DNA of 64,000 nt from Chromobotia macracanthus (GCA_036877525.1 JAZGTH010000066.1:6236001-6300000); one strand, 5' to 3'. Counted from the stretch's first letter, positions 1 to 16,800 are shown. The notes: generated by a model not told the origin, from the sequence alone. Made by a program: numbers and translations.

Positions 1-163
1 ACCATGGCAACCCTTACCCAACCAATGACAACTCTGGGGCGACACTACGTGTTAGGCCCAATAATGCAACAGTTTAAAAACAGTTTGGTGCTGCTAACAG
101 CACATACATTTCACAGGAAGCTTTAGCAATGTATTTCATTTGATTTGCCTTTTGATATTACAG

Positions 164-2572
164 GATGTAAACGAGCAGTACAGCTTACGCTACCCAAACT
201 TGTACAGACCTGGGCAGCTCAACCAGCTTTTCAACAAGAGGAAGTTCTTCACCTGTACGCTGCACGGGGTCTGCACCTCGTTCATTCTTTTCTTCATCCC
301 GTACGGAGCCTTCATGTCCGCTGTGCGGGACGACGGCACCCAAATATCTGATCAGCAAGCATTTGCGGTCACCATAGCAACATCTTTAGTAATTGTGGTC
401 AGTGTCCAGGTGAGTCAATTTAAAGAGATTGAGGGCCCAGTCTTAGAACCGTATTAAGCACAATGTTATTTGATACTGTATACACAAAGTCATTACGCAG
501 GTTTGGAATGTCAGAATGTTGGAGTCTTTTAAGGATCTAGAATATGCACTTTGATACCATCTGCTGGTGGAATCCCCAAACTGAAACTGCATGGAGATTC
601 AGATTCATTTAGATTCAGTGTGGACAGAAGAATAGATTCTCAAATTTCTAAAACAAACCAGTTCATCTGGACCTGCTCTGAGAGAGATTCAAATGAGGCA
701 TAAGAGATTATGGGAGTGAGGTGTACACTACACAGCTGACGTACCAGCAGGCATCGGTTACATAATGAACTCATAAAAAATAGCAAATTAAGTCAAACTG
801 TCCTTCATTTACATGGCCTTTCTTATTAACACATTATCATTTCCTAAATACAACCACAGACAAGCAAGCAATCATTCCCACACATAGCTGCATGTTCCAC
901 TGGCACAAAAATTGCACTTGGTTATTCTATTTCTTTGCAACTGCTTTGTAAATTCCTGCTAACAGTACAGTACTATCATATTATGTTTCAGATTGGACTT
1001 GACACAAACTACTGGACCGCTGTGAACCACTTCTTTATATGGGGCAGTCTGGCTGTTTACTTTGCAATACTTTTTGCAATGCACAGCGATGGTGTTTTCA
1101 GCATATTCCCAAACCAGTTCCCTTTCATTGGTAAGAACTGAAAGGGGCTCAGAGGTGCACTGAGGACATGTTTGAAATGAGTAACACTGCATACACCACA
1201 ATAATTTTAATAGTAATAAGTGAGGCGATAGGGATTATTTCATGCTGAATATTTTAAACAGTAGTATGTTTGCAAATGACATCCAGTTATCATCTTCAAC
1301 TGTAAAATAATTACATTCCAGTATTGTGTAACACTGTTCACTTTTGGCAGACTAATATAAATAAAGAATCAAGAGATATTGGATGATATTACTTGGTATT
1401 CAAGACACCAAAATGAGATACATTAGGATACAATATATGGTGCAGCGTGCTCTGTATACAGCACATTTTTGCAAATGTTATTTGGGTGTTACTTGCATAC
1501 AACAAATTGGTATACTGTACACAGTATACAGTACATACTATATACAGCAGCAGTATTGTAGCAGTATGCCATTCTGAACAATAATTTGAATGTCTATAAC
1601 ATCTTGGACCTCATACTGACACCTAGTGGTGTGGATGTATCGTCACACATAAGCAAATGTTATCAGGTACAATTTTGTTATAGGTAACAATTTCTGCAGT
1701 ATAGATATACCATATTCACAGACATTGTAAAATAGTTGCGTATGGCTGGTCATGTCATGTCAGTGTATGTTTAATTCTAGGCACGGCACGTAACTCTCTG
1801 AATCAGAAGATTGTGTGGTTGGTTATCTTTCTCACCACTGTGGTGTGTATAATGCCCATGGTGGCCGTCCGATTCATCAGGACTGACTGCTATCCCACAC
1901 AGACCGACAAGGTTACTATCAATACAGTATTTCTACTAATTAATGTGACTGAAGCTGTGGCTTAATATAAAATGACTTATGGTATATTTATTATTAATCT
2001 GGAGCAACCTATTGTTAAGAGTCATGGTTACGGTCTGTTTTTCCGGAACCTAGCACTATAAATTTTAAACGTGTATCTGTAAAGAATATATTTTGTAAAC
2101 TTTTAGGGTCAGTTGAATATCGATGGAATTACAGCTTATAGACAAAGACTAAAACATTATTTTAAAGTGGTAGTAATGTAAACAATGTTCGGGATGCTTT
2201 CTGTAAACACATTCTAATGAGCTTTATGCCCTCCTGTAGGTGCGTTTACTTCAGCAGGCCACTAGGAGGCAGGGACCTCAGGAGCAGAACCTCAGGAGAG
2301 TCCGCAGGACAAGTTCTCGACGCTCAGCATACGCTTTTGCCCACCAGCAGGGATACGGAGAACTCATCACCTCTGGCAAGAACATGAAGGTACCCACCTC
2401 TTCTACTTCCACATACCCCATGTCCTCTCCCGAAAGACACCCCGCTGGCAGCAGAGGGGCCCTGAATGACACCACTACTGCAGCAGAAACCACCACAACT
2501 GGGATGACCACCAACACTGACATTCAGAGGGAATTTGACCAAAGTCAACAGATAATGGTGGAAGAACTGTAG
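164..2572 (+). CDS. atp8b4: Phospholipid-transporting P4-ATPase, class I ATP8B4-like, last four coding exons (5'-truncated by window)
   Basis: P4-ATPases flip aminophospholipids to the cytosolic leaflet, with a CDC50/TMEM30 subunit. Only the last 282 residues are here. Exons: 164-409, 992-1130, 1781-1911, 2240-2572; all have GT-AG borders and matching phases (0, 1, 0). Visible are the late membrane helices (FFIPYGAF, SLVIVVSVQ, FFIWGSLAVYFAILFAMHS) and a basic cytosolic tail with RRTSSRRSAYAF and YGELITSGKNM. These match the P4-ATPase C-terminal domain as I remember human ATP8B4. The tail after SGKNM is Ser/Thr/Pro-rich and diverged. Catalytic domains (DKTG phosphorylation site, actuator) lie upstream of the window. 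The choice of ATP8B4 over ATP8B1/2 rests on sequence similarity plus proximity to galk2/cops2/cep152/slc27a2, all on human 15q21. The gene converges on galk2. Confidence 0.88.
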
Positions 2573-4270
2573 GCCAGATGAAGATCAAATGGACATGAAT
2601 GCATATGGGTTTTTTCTTTCTTAAAGAAAGAGAGACTTAGTAAATGTCCCTAATGTCTTTAATGTGAGAATATAATAATGGATTCCAAACAGACACATTT
2701 TGGACTCCTAAAGGACCTACTGGACTATGGGGCAACAGACACGCACAGGAGACTCCAAAGAGCCAGCAAAATGAAGCACAGATAACACTAATTTCGTTCA
2801 CCTAATTTTTACTGTCATGCAAATCTTTTCACACCTGACAATGTCTCTTCATTTTATAACACTTCAATGAATTTGAAAATTAACTTCAGTTTCATTTGGA
2901 TTTAATTTTGTCTTCTATCTTCTGGCACATTTTCACAAGTGCAATGTCTCCTGGGAAGGCCCATTTTACAGGTTTTCAGTTTTAATAACTTCCTTTTATT
3001 GTGCAAAGGCAACGCAATTCAAAATACAGTTCAGTTCTAGACACAAACTTTCTCTCAGTTATTTTAGGGATTGAAAACACTTTACAAATCCAATTTATTC
3101 CATAATCCTCATTTCAGTAATGGTGGGCACAAATTCCACCTTTGTAGAGCGTACGTTCTACAAAATGATATCAAACAGCTGAAGTATCAGGGAGCAAAAA
3201 TTTACAAGTTTGTAAAATATTACCTCTTTGTTTGTTATAAACAGTGATAGAGCCATCTACAGCAGTACGTGATTGTAAATGCATTGCACTAAAATGTTTT
3301 TACTATGTGCATATTTAATGTGGATATCTTTAAAAATCTAGAGGATGCATTATACACATCTATACCCGCAGTTTACTCAAATGAACCTGAATGCAGTGCA
3401 TCACGGTAATGATTTTAGGGTTGATTAGTAACAAATAAGAATGTGCAATAACAACGCCACAGACAATATGCATCGGCAGTAAATCTTACATTTGCATCGT
3501 ATGCAGCAGCACTAAAACAAGCTCATCTGATTTTTCTTTTTCGCCAGTAATACAGACTTAAAAATATTTTAAAAAATGCCAAATGTTATTTTCAGTATAC
3601 CTCTTTAAGAAAAATGTGAAAAAGCATTCCACTCTTACTGTACCATAGTCTGTGTCAGCTTTGCATGCGAAATATTAAAGAATAGCAAAGTGTTTCGATT
3701 AAATCAACATTCAGAGAATACATCGCTGTGCCTTCCATCAAGCGACAGACTGAAACATTTACTTAAACGTTTAGAAACAATTCAACGTGTATCTACTATA
3801 AAGGTCTATAATGTGGGCATTTCCTTCACATGATCCTTTGTGGAAGAGATTTCTGTGCCTTTTTTGTTGTCCTTGTATTAAAAGAACTCATTTTAGTTGT
3901 TGTTTGTTGAATGGAGTGTCACCATTGCCTTTATCTAAATGTTTTTGACATTACAAAATATTACTTTTTTCAGGCATACTGTATGATACATTAGCTGTTA
4001 GATTTGTTGGGATATTTTGCAGATATTTGCAAATGTTAACATCAATGTAATATTTTTCTTTATTTGACAAGGGGGGGTCGTGCAACTATTCATTTTATGA
4101 ATGTACAGCGGACATGTTAATTTATGTTATGTGAAATATATACAATGAATGTATATTTTTCTGCTGTGCTATTTTGTCAACAAAGACCATGCAAATTGTT
4201 TATCATTTTTATTTAAATGCATGGATTTTTATATGAGTCATTGTAATTTTATATGATATGCATTAAATGG
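2573..4270 (+). other. Probable 3' UTR of atp8b4
   Basis: About 1.7 kb of AT-rich non-coding sequence follows the stop codon. A poly(A) signal candidate, ATTAAA, lies at 4262-4267, followed by T- and A-runs. No ORF resembling a protein was seen on either strand. The exact 3' end is inferred. Confidence 0.5.
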
Positions 4271-5149
4271 CCATTGTTTAATTTTTTTTAAAAAATGATT
4301 GTTTAAATTCCATACATAGCCACTAATATTTTTACACTAGATTTGTACATTTGTAAACCTCTCCTAAACAAGTTACACAAGGCATCTGTCATGTCTGTAG
4401 CTTAAGCAGTCTGAGACAAATTGGTCAAGGTGAATTTTGCCAAGTAAGATGTGTTCTTGGATGAACGTCTTTTGTTGGTCCCGGAACGACTCCTATCAAA
4501 GAAACACAGTCCTAACCTAAACCCTACTCATACACTTAAGCCCTAACCATAACATACCCCAAAATTAGAAGGAAATAAGAGATTTATACAAGCCCCTAAA
4601 CCAGTCCTAAACATAACATTGATCCTAAACCTAATACTACAAGACACTGGATACTTGAAAGGTTGTTTTAAAACCAACAATAACGTTAATGTAGGATTCT
4701 ACTTCTACATCTCATCCTACTTGGTGAAATCATGTTCACTATGATGAGTAACTTCAATCTAATACTTAGTTTTGTTAAAATCTCCAACCCTTAGAATGAG
4801 TAGTAATGATGCTGACATTAGCAGTAACATCATGAATATGAAATATTAACAAAATAAGGTTGTAAACATTGAGATCTTTTAATTAAATGTAAGCACTCAA
4901 ACAATGACCTTCAATGTGACCTTCAAGAAAGTGCAGTAAAAGTAGGAATGTACTCAACAATTCTCTACAACCTTGAGCCTGGTTTTAGATTACAGTGCTG
5001 ACTTTCTCCTTTTCTCAGAGATTTGGTCTTTTGAAACATAGAGATTAAAAATATTTCCCTTTCTTTTGAATTCACAGCCATTATATGTATCACAACCTGC
5101 TTTAAAAGCCACAAGCAACGCTTTGATCGTGTTGTTAAAAATGATCTTT
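4271..5149. repeat. Convergent intergenic region with a degenerate dispersed repeat
   Basis: This separates the atp8b4 and galk2 3' ends. From about 4440 to 4700 it has CCTAACC-like words (for example 4510-4550) beside GTTGGTCCCGGAACGAC. That combination occurs in reverse at about 56940-57060 (TTTAACCTAACATTATCCC then GTTCCAGGACCATG), so I read it as an old dispersed repeat, not a telomere. The galk2 3' UTR should occupy the right side; a minus-strand ATTAAA lies at about 4878-4883. No gene seen. Confidence 0.4.
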
Positions 5150-8100
5150 TCACTCCTCTGTGAAAATGGCTGCTCCACCTCCCGGCCTTGTCACAAATAA
5201 ACTCCGCTGCTCCAGAGCTGCTCTGCGGGCGTCGGGCGCGTAATATCTCTCCCTCACGGTTTGAAGAAAAGAATCTATTCTTTCGCTGGGTACCATGGAA
5301 ACCGTGCATCCCCCCCATCCAGCTCCGGTTAACCTCGACCCCACAGCGCCCGCCTGTCTGCGAGGAGCGGAGAAAGATTTCAATAAAACTTCAATTCATT
5401 AGAGACACACTGAGGCTGAGTTCCAGTAACTACTTCCATTACTTTGCCACAGAAACTGAGATGACTCACTTAATATGCCATGCAGCTATACCGTCGCTCT
5501 GTTTAGAGGTGACAAACTAGCATAAACGCCAGGTAAATGTAAAATGTCTCTGCATATTAACACGTGAAATTGAAAATTCTGTACATTTAACTTGCATTAC
5601 ACGCCATAATCAAAAGAAAAAACATTAATATTTCATGCAATTGTGATTTTCTTCAAAATTATGCATCTCAGCCTGTTAAATACAATGCACATAAACATTA
5701 TACATTATTTAAATTGTAAATTATTTATCAAGGTGGTACTGTATTTGTTGTATTGGTTTTAATTTATGCTTGTTTCATTAATGATTTTCATTACCGTATT
5801 TAATGAGAATTTTTACAGTAATGAAAATGAAAAAACTCTAAAGTAAATGTCTAGATGCATTACGCTAATGAGAACGTGGGAGGAAAATGTGCTTAATTGC
5901 CATAAAATAATGTAACAGAAAAATCTTAATGGTCAGCGTTCTTTCAAAATTTGGCTTCATTTACCTCATGTGAAATATAATTACATATTTTTAAGTAAAC
6001 AAATAAATAATTATTTTCTAGGACAAAATATGACCCAGATGTTCACCACTGAATGCTATTAGATTGTTATAAGCTTGTGGTTTAAACCCACCCAAGACTT
6101 GCTTGCAAATGTGTTAATATTGGGTTTTAATATGTTTGATAGCATTATGACATCACCAGTAGACAGTTTCTCTTCACTCACAGACATATGTCCACCAGCT
6201 GGTCCAGCTCTGGGCAGCTGCACTCATACAGGTCTTTGCAGCTGGCATGGCTCTGGTTCATCAGTTCACCCAGCTGAGCGATGCTGTTGGCAGAGGCAGA
6301 ATCACACACGGCCTTAAACTGTAATACACGGGCAGCCTCGCCATACACATGCCTGGCACGCTGGTACAGCTTAAAGTGGGTTGCTAAGATAACAGAAAAA
6401 ACAAATAAGATGTTGTTTAAATATTAACATTTGTCTTTCTGATACACTTTAGGATATCAGTAACACTGTTTGTATTTTTAAAGTACAACCTTGCCTGTCA
6501 CTATACAAGAATAAATCTAATTTACAGATAGCTGTATTTAAAAACAATATAACAAATTTAACTTCCATATATTATTTCTGTATTTCTGAGTATATATTGC
6601 AAGTAAACTAAATTTTGAGGAGGAAACACATGTAGGGTGGGATTTTATTTCATCCATCTGGTTTTAATTGGGTTGTGAAAGGTATTCTATGATATTATTA
6701 GTTAAAATTATTTTCCCCACCCACAAAGCCTTGATTACATCAGCAGAGAAGATGTTTTAGAAACAGAATAATGTGCAAGGAAGACGACAGAAATGTATTA
6801 AGAAAGTAAATTGATTCAGTTATTGTTGTCTTTAATTGGTCTCTCACCGTGCTGTGTGTTGGTACTGAGAATGGTTTCACAGAGCTGCTCAGTGCTGATA
6901 CCAAGAGTCTTGCAGATCTCCTCTCTGCTGTATGGCTCAGGGTGCAGTGCCTCCTCCACCAGCTCTAGCATGTTCTCCAGACTCACCTTCAATTTCACCT
7001 GCAGCTCCCCCAGTTTCTGCAGCCGGCTCCACTCCAGACCTTGCGCCTTGGCCAGAATCTGCAGACAGGACATTCTTTTCCACTAAATATTCTGTTACAT
7101 CAACTCATCTGAATTGATATGCCTGTCTGAGGTTCTGACCTTTGTGGCAATGCGGCACTCCACCACCCTCATGTTGAAGTGAGATGTTGCTGCCTTGTTC
7201 ATCTCCACACAGCAGTTTGCAATTACAAACACCGCCCCATCAGGCAGCTTCACGTCTGTGGCACGCAGGGGATTAAACTCGATCAGCTTTGCCTTGAAAT
7301 AAAAGTTGTAAACACAAATAAAGGGATACTTCACACCAAAACAAAAAATTCTGGCATCGTTTATTCACACTTATGTTGTCACGCTATTGGTTCTCACATG
7401 TCATGTGACTACTTCTATTACTTTTTGGTGTTTGAAAGCCCATGGTCACTGTTTGCTTTCATTGTACAGAAAACAACAGCTTCAACATTCAAAACTTCTC
7501 TTTCCGTGTTCCATGCAAAAAGTAGGTCATAAGTCCTAAGTTTGAAACAACATATGAGTGAATAATTGATGACATAATTTTCATTTTATTATAAACTGCT
7601 CCTTTAAGAAACTGCACAGGGAATACAAGCAAAAACACTAACTGGACATAAAGATATACAATGAAATACATATGACCTACCGTTCCCTCCTCAGCCAAGA
7701 AAGAAATGGACTGATCCATTCCTCCCCCCTCAGTGCCAATGTAACGCTCGCACTTGGCACACGTCTCGGCAAGAGTTACCTGAAGAAACTAAGTATGTTA
7801 ATCATAACCTGCATGAAAAACATCTATTTTCTGTGAGATAGGTTATGTACATTATGGGCTACCTTAGACAGAGACTTCTGATTGGCCTCCATAGTGATCA
7901 GACCAGCACAGCAAACCAGAGCACTGGAACTAGAAAGCCCTGAGCTGGCAGGGATCGTCCCATCCAGCACACAACACATCCCTGCCAATGAAGACAAACT
8001 CAGCTGCTCCTGCAGACACGATGTCAGGGGTCAAATGTTTGATTTATGGACAATTAACATGAATCATTCACATTTCCCTTTACTGTGCTCTTACATGGCT

Positions 8101-8887
8101 GCATTGTATGCGATTTTAAATACCATACCTGAATTCCTTTGACTCCGCAAAGGAAATAATAGTGCCACTGTGGATTTTCTTTGTCAATTGAGATACTCTC
8201 AGCAGACACAGTAAATTCTCTAAAATATTGTCACAATAAGATGCATGATTAAACAGTGACATCTTCAGGTTGGTGACACTTATCACACTGTGAGCAATAC
8301 ACAATTATTGAAAAACACTGTGAACTATTGAAAAACAACTCACTTATATTTAGGATCAGTGTTAGCCAGCCGGATTGTTTGGGAGTCATTAACAGAAACA
8401 GCAGCAAGAATAGTTTGCTCTATTGCCATGGGCAGGACAGCATAGCCACAATAGTCAATATGTTCTCCTGAAAATATAAAATATACATTTTAGAAAAAAC
8501 AAAAGTTAATAATAATAAAATAATAATAATTTTGGTATATTAAATTCACCTATTAAATTCACCCTGCCTGGAGCACAAGCGTAGAAGAGAGGCATGTGTC
8601 CATATTTGCTTTGAAAAGCCTCTTTGATTTTCTGTAACCTGTAAAAAAACATTGATAGCTAAAGTATTCAAATGTGAACTCGTCTCAGGATCTTTGCATA
8701 CTTAAAGTGAACAAACTATACACAGCACGACAGTTTAAACTAAAGGACTAAGAGTAAATCAAGTTTAGCTGATCCTATTCATTCATTTATAATCAAAGTT
8801 GTAAGACAAGTTCATTTTACGAATACGCGCAACTCACCTTTCATTGCCAGTAAACATCAGCTTGATTTTCGGAGGATTTGTGGCCAT
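5150..8887 (-). CDS. galk2: N-acetylgalactosamine kinase (galactokinase 2), complete
   Basis: A cytosolic GHMP kinase that phosphorylates GalNAc (and galactose weakly) at C1 in the salvage pathway. Ten exons in transcript order: 8887-8838, 8638-8550, 8467-8344, 8219-8129, 8009-7863, 7779-7681, 7292-7140, 7058-6848, 6383-6182, 5357-5150. They sum to 1374 bp (457 aa + stop); human is 458 aa. Visible motifs: the sugar-binding signature APGRVNLIGEHIDYCGY split across exons 2/3; the GHMP ATP-binding loop PASSGLSSSSALVC in exon 5; GTEGGGMDQSISFLAEEGT in exon 6; and motif 3, GSRLTGAGWGGC, in the last exon. All introns are GT-AG. The start MATNPPKIKL sits just after the shared promoter and its alignment to human supports it. 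Intron 6 holds a MITE. The last exon is 824 bp from exon 9 and easy to miss. Confidence 0.96.
7319..7607. mobile_element. Palindromic MITE in galk2 intron 6
   Basis: The left end (AAAGGGATACTTCACACC, then AATTCTGGCATCGTTTATTCAC) and right end (GAGTGAATAATTGATGACAT, then CTGCTCCTTTAAG) are diverged inverted copies. This is the layout of the cyprinid MITE whose consensus ends are near AAAGGGATAGTTCACCC. No transposase ORF, so non-autonomous. The family is recalled, not searched. A better-kept relative lies at 33378-33723. Confidence 0.6.
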
Positions 8888-9146
8888 TATGATGTTTATT
8901 CTTCTCGTTTGGGACTAAATACACATGCACAAACAAACTAACCCTGCAGAAGTGCTGTCACCTGACTGTCATAACCGGAATCGTGTATCCGACAATACGG
9001 AAGAGAAAGAGGAGACTCACGCAAAGCTTTTCATTTGATTCGGAAGGATTCGGCAACATTCGTAAGTATTCGGAAGTGCGCGCGGTGTGATGTCATGGCG
9101 TGTTTACGCGGAGGATTGTGGGAAAGAGTCTCTCTCTCTGGTCAAA
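8888..9146. promoter_or_regulatory. Bidirectional galk2/cops2 promoter
   Basis: Only 259 bp separate the galk2 start codon (minus) from the cops2 start codon (plus). The segment is locally CpG-rich (GCGCGCGG near 9078). It has three CGGAAG ETS-type cores at 8998-9003, 9041-9046 and 9071-9076, and a CRE-like TGATGTCA at 9088-9095. No TATA box is evident. Housekeeping gene pairs often use this arrangement; function here is inferred. Confidence 0.7.
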
Positions 9147-12316
<3,170 letters not shown>

Positions 12317-13419
12317 TTTGACATTGACGATCTGGAAAAACAAATACACCCTTTCAGGCAGCTGGTTGACTGAAAGCTGTCAGTGACATTAATTACTTTC
12401 AAGCCTTTATTCTCCATCACTCATTGACATGAAGGGGGGAGCTAAGTTAGGCTAGTTTGTATTTTTACAGCTGTAGTCACTTAAGTCAGTTTTAAATATC
12501 CTTAAAAAGAAGTTGTTCCCAAAGGATGTCTTCTTCACTGGATTGTTCAAGTCTTTAATATGAAAATGTTCCCAATGTGGTCGCGTGTTAATTTATCACC
12601 ACATATTGGCACTTGGTTATGAAACTTTTAAAAAGCATACATTTGTCTTTAATAGGAAGTGTGAGGACATGCTGTGTAAAATTGAAGCATTTACCTGTAG
12701 AACTGTCACAGTCAGCATGTTTTGTTTTGCATAAAATTCTATTGATGAGTTTTATGTAGATGCACCGCAGCACAAGCACATTATAAACCGCAGTCTAGAA
12801 TTCCTCTTGTGAAACATTACAGAGCTGTTTAAAATGTAATGTTGTCTGAGCTATTCTCTTTCACTTTTGAACAACAAAAATAAAAGATGCATCTGTTGCT
12901 TCAGCAGAACATTTGTGATTGATGTGTGGTAAGCAGTGAAGTTTCTGTTTTGCCCACTGAACCTGCATTAGTTTCTCTGCCCGGAGAACAAATATAGAGC
13001 TATCTGCATCATCCTCTTGAGTTATTGTGCAAGAAATGTTTTGAAATTGGACAACCGCATATAATAATATCTTGGTATTTGGACACAGGTACCTTTTATT
13101 AAAAGAATAATAGGTTACAGCCACAAACATCAATACTTACGCGTTTTCATTTATGAAGTAAATTAAAACATTTTCAGAAGAACAATAATGAATACTTGAA
13201 TAAAAATAAAACCCTAACACACAAAAGAAAAAGCAAACTAGAGGTATCGCGTCATTTTTTATGTTTCAAGAGTTTAATGTGAGTCTAATTAGTGCATATG
13301 TCTAAAGAATTTGTATAAAAAGGAGATTGTTTTATATATATTTCTATAAAAAATGACAATCTATCAAAAAGACTTCAATAACAAATACGTCGACCTGTAT
13401 AATACGCTGTAGCCATGGG
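12317..13419 (+). other. cops2 3' UTR and short spacer
   Basis: AATAAA at 12879-12884 is a good poly(A) signal about 560 bp after the stop; further AATAAA words occur near 13200. Beyond that the spacer is AT-rich with no gene-like ORF, ending at the cep152 promoter. Confidence 0.55.
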
Positions 13420-13749
13420 TAACACTCACTTACGTCACCCTCACGTCAGCCAATCAGCCCTCAGTATTTTTGCCGCTGTTTAGGGCGCCATGTTTCAAGA
13501 GGCGGACGGTAAAGAATGGTTTAGTCTTCATATATTAGTTAAAATATCATATTTAGATCATATTAACCGATTTGTGGCCTGTACAGAAAGCCGCCGTCGG
13601 ATACTGAGCTGTTTTGGTCGTTCTCCTCAGTGACGCTGCTGGTTCTCTGTCATTCGTCTAGTGTTTTCATGCTAGTCAAATGTTTGTGCTAAAACAAGGC
13701 GTCTGTAATGACTGAATAACACCGCGGATACTTTATAAAGACTTCACAG
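13420..13749 (+). promoter_or_regulatory. cep152 promoter and probable non-coding exon 1
   Basis: Clustered motifs: CRE/ATF TTACGTCA at 13430-13437, a second ACGTCA at 13443-13448, a CCAAT box at 13450-13454, and a YY1-like GCGCCATGTTT around 13486-13496, a common start-site element. No TATA box. A donor (CACAG|GTACGC) at 13749/13750 and an acceptor (CTGCAG|GATGTCC) at 13858/13859 frame a 110-bp intron, so transcription likely starts near 13490 and the start codon lies in exon 2. Confidence 0.55.
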
Positions 13750-13859
13750 GTACGCAGAAACTATTCTAACCTAAATCTTACTGTATTCATGTGCTGAAGC
13801 AAACGTTGTTTACGGAGCATTTGGGTGTCGGGTGTGTGATTTCTCGTCTGGTCTGCAGG

Positions 13860-16800
13860 ATGTCCATTGATTTTGACAGTGCAGCTTTACAGACCCAGCA
13901 GGAGGAGGAAGATGAGTACGATCAGGAGGACTACGCCAGAGAGCAGGAGGTACTGGTTCAGCTACTGCAGCTATTTCCCCGGCTTTTCACAAACACACCC
14001 GCCCGTCTTGATTGACATCTGTCACTTGTGTATAGCTGGAAATACAGCAATTGTGTCAGCTTTTAATAAAAGAAGTTTATTAAAAGTTTGTAAACAAATG
14101 ACCTGCCAACACATGGCTTTGTCTTCTCAGGCATCTTTTATAGGATGTTATGAGGACTTTTCCCGGGAAACTTCAAAATCACAGATGTGTGTATATATAT
14201 ATATATATGAAGTGACTATTAATTTTGATGTCCATTGTATGCAGTATGTAGCATGCAGTTGTAGCATGTAGTTTGTCTATTTTTCCATTATTTATATATA
14301 TATAAATATAAATAAGGTGTCTGTTTGTATTTATGTTTATATGTAGATAGTTGATATTAAATTTGAGATTTACTCCTCCTAAAACTTTTGAAGCACTGGT
14401 CTCAATTTTTTTCCATTTCTTAAATGCTGTTATGTGTTTTTTATTATTGTTTAATTATTACTCATGTCCATGGATTACTTGGTTTTGATTGGTTAATGGC
14501 ATTAGTAACTATGGTAACTATGGATAGTAGTGCTGAGTATTGTGACCAATTTGATGATTTGATTCTTATTTATATAGTGTCAATTTGATTTGGTTTTGAT
14601 TCAATTCAGTATTGATTAGTTATATTTCATTAAAAATGTTTTGCGGACATGAAATCCATATTTAAGTATAAATGTATATGATAACTAAAAATTCTCCTAC
14701 CTTAGCTATAATGGTGAAATACACATTTACATTAACAGTTGGCACACACAGGACAAGAGGCAAAGTACAGATAATATTTACATCCTTTTAAGTAAAACAC
14801 ACACATTGAGAATTGATTTCCTGAAAATATTGTTTCATTAAAATGAAAATCGGTTAAAATCTGAGAATCAATATTTTTTACCCAGCCCAGCCCTAGGTGC
14901 ACTTTTGTTTAGCAGAACTTTCACATGGATATTCATATTTGTAGTTAAAGATTCCTCTGTTACTAGTCACGTGTCTTTAAAGGTCAGCTTGTGTGAATCA
15001 CATTCATCAAAATGTTTGTTTTTAAAGGCCAGTTCTTCTCCAATCAGATGCATGTTTTCTGACTCAGCCGAATACTATCTGCTGCATGAATGAACGGCAG
15101 CTGCCATTGGTGCATGTGAAATGCTGTTAGGTGTGTTTATTGCTTCATATAGCCTTTTCAGTACCCTACATGCTGTCAAAGCTCCTGACTGTTTTCACAT
15201 TCAGAAGACATTTTCAAAGGTTGTGAATTGGAGTTGCTTTGAATGGAGTAAATGCATTGGACACCAGTTGATTTCTGAAGCTTTTATCTGTATTTGGACT
15301 CTATGGATGTTTGAGGACTTCTTCATATGTTAGTATGAAGTGACTGTTCATTTTGATGTCCGTTGTATGCAGTATGTAGCATGCACTGTTTGTCTATTTT
15401 TCCAGCAGAGGAGGAATGTTTCTGCTCCAGTTAACTGAAACCTATAGTCTGACCCCCACAATATCTGAGCCAGGGCAAACGAGGATGGCTTAGTTCCTCT
15501 TTTCATGCTTTTTATTTGGGTTATTCATATGACTCATGCTGTTAAAATGCAGCACAACACACAATAGTCCTTCAGTATGTGATTGAGCTCAAGAACTCTG
15601 CCGTAACTGCTGGGTTTGTGTAAATGCGGGAAAGTGTTGCATCCGAAGTAACAATCGAGGATGTGAGGCTCATCCGACGGGACTTATGGAGGGTGAGTTT
15701 GACTGCAACTGTCTGGCTGAAACACCCATTTTTTATAATGTGGCTAATCAGCTAATTGAGCTAAACAGCTAACTTTTATTCAAAAAACTTCAACTTTTTT
15801 GTTCTTGTGTGTTCAGTTAGTAAAGTCGTGAAAGCTGTGAAGTTGCTCCTTTAAGAAATCCGTGGATCATGTGCTTGGCTGTGTTATGGCAGCACTGTGG
15901 GCCTGTAACCGGGCGGGTGTGTTTATATAAATGGTTGCTATGGTATTTTGTGACCTGCAGCTAATCAGTTGCTTGTTCATGCTCAGCGTTTAGATTCTCA
16001 TGGTTTTGGTTTGTTTCACAATTATTTAGTATTCATTGTTTTGAACCATTTAAAAAAAGTTATGATAATGTTTAATGGAAATTGTTAAAATGACATGGCT
16101 GTCAATGTACATTGCAGCTGAAATAACATTGCAGCTGTTTAGTGGAGTAGATTACTTCCATATGTACCATATATACACCACAACAATATAATAGACAACA
16201 CAAAATCATAAGACAGATTTAAGTAATTTTGTGCTTTACTTGAATGCATATGGATTCCAAGATTAAAATTAGCAGTCCTGCTGTGACAAATGAAAATATG
16301 TTCTTAAACCTTTTTTTGCGGTTTTGAAAATACAAATACTGTTCAATTAATATTAGCTCCTAAACAGCATGTATAATAATTATACATGAATAAGACCACT
16401 AACTGCACATTCTTCTGGGTTCCCTCTACTTAAAATGGTGTGGGCCTCCTGAACCTGTGGGCCCCTGGAATTGTTCCACCTTTCCCCCTGTAGCTACTGC
16501 ACTGTTTATGAGTCTCTTACTGCTTGTCAGGATGTAGAGGGCATAAAGGCGTGTGAGCGAGGTGACTCAGCTCTTAAATTATGGATCTGGCTTTGCAGTA
16601 ACCTTTGTGTGTTTGTTATATCTTCAGCTCCAGAAGCTCCTGACTGATCTCCCTGATGATATGCTGGAGGACAGTCGTGACTGCTCCTCGCCCGAGCTCG
16701 ACCGCTCCACCTGCAGTCACCAGGGAGACGACAACAGGTACAGAACGAAAACTCCCCTCTGACATTTAAAATGTGTTTAATAAAATGCCTCAATGTTTTT

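Noticed and set aside
4500..4640. CCTAACCC-like words suggesting an interstitial telomere
   Set aside because: The words are irregular, never a run of TTAGGG, and a reversed relative occurs near 56945 with the same neighbouring sequence, so it is a dispersed repeat.
13791..13859. Upstream in-frame ATG extending Cep152 by 23 residues
   Set aside because: A good acceptor (CTGCAG) just before 13859 places this stretch in an intron, and the MSIDFDSA start matches the family.
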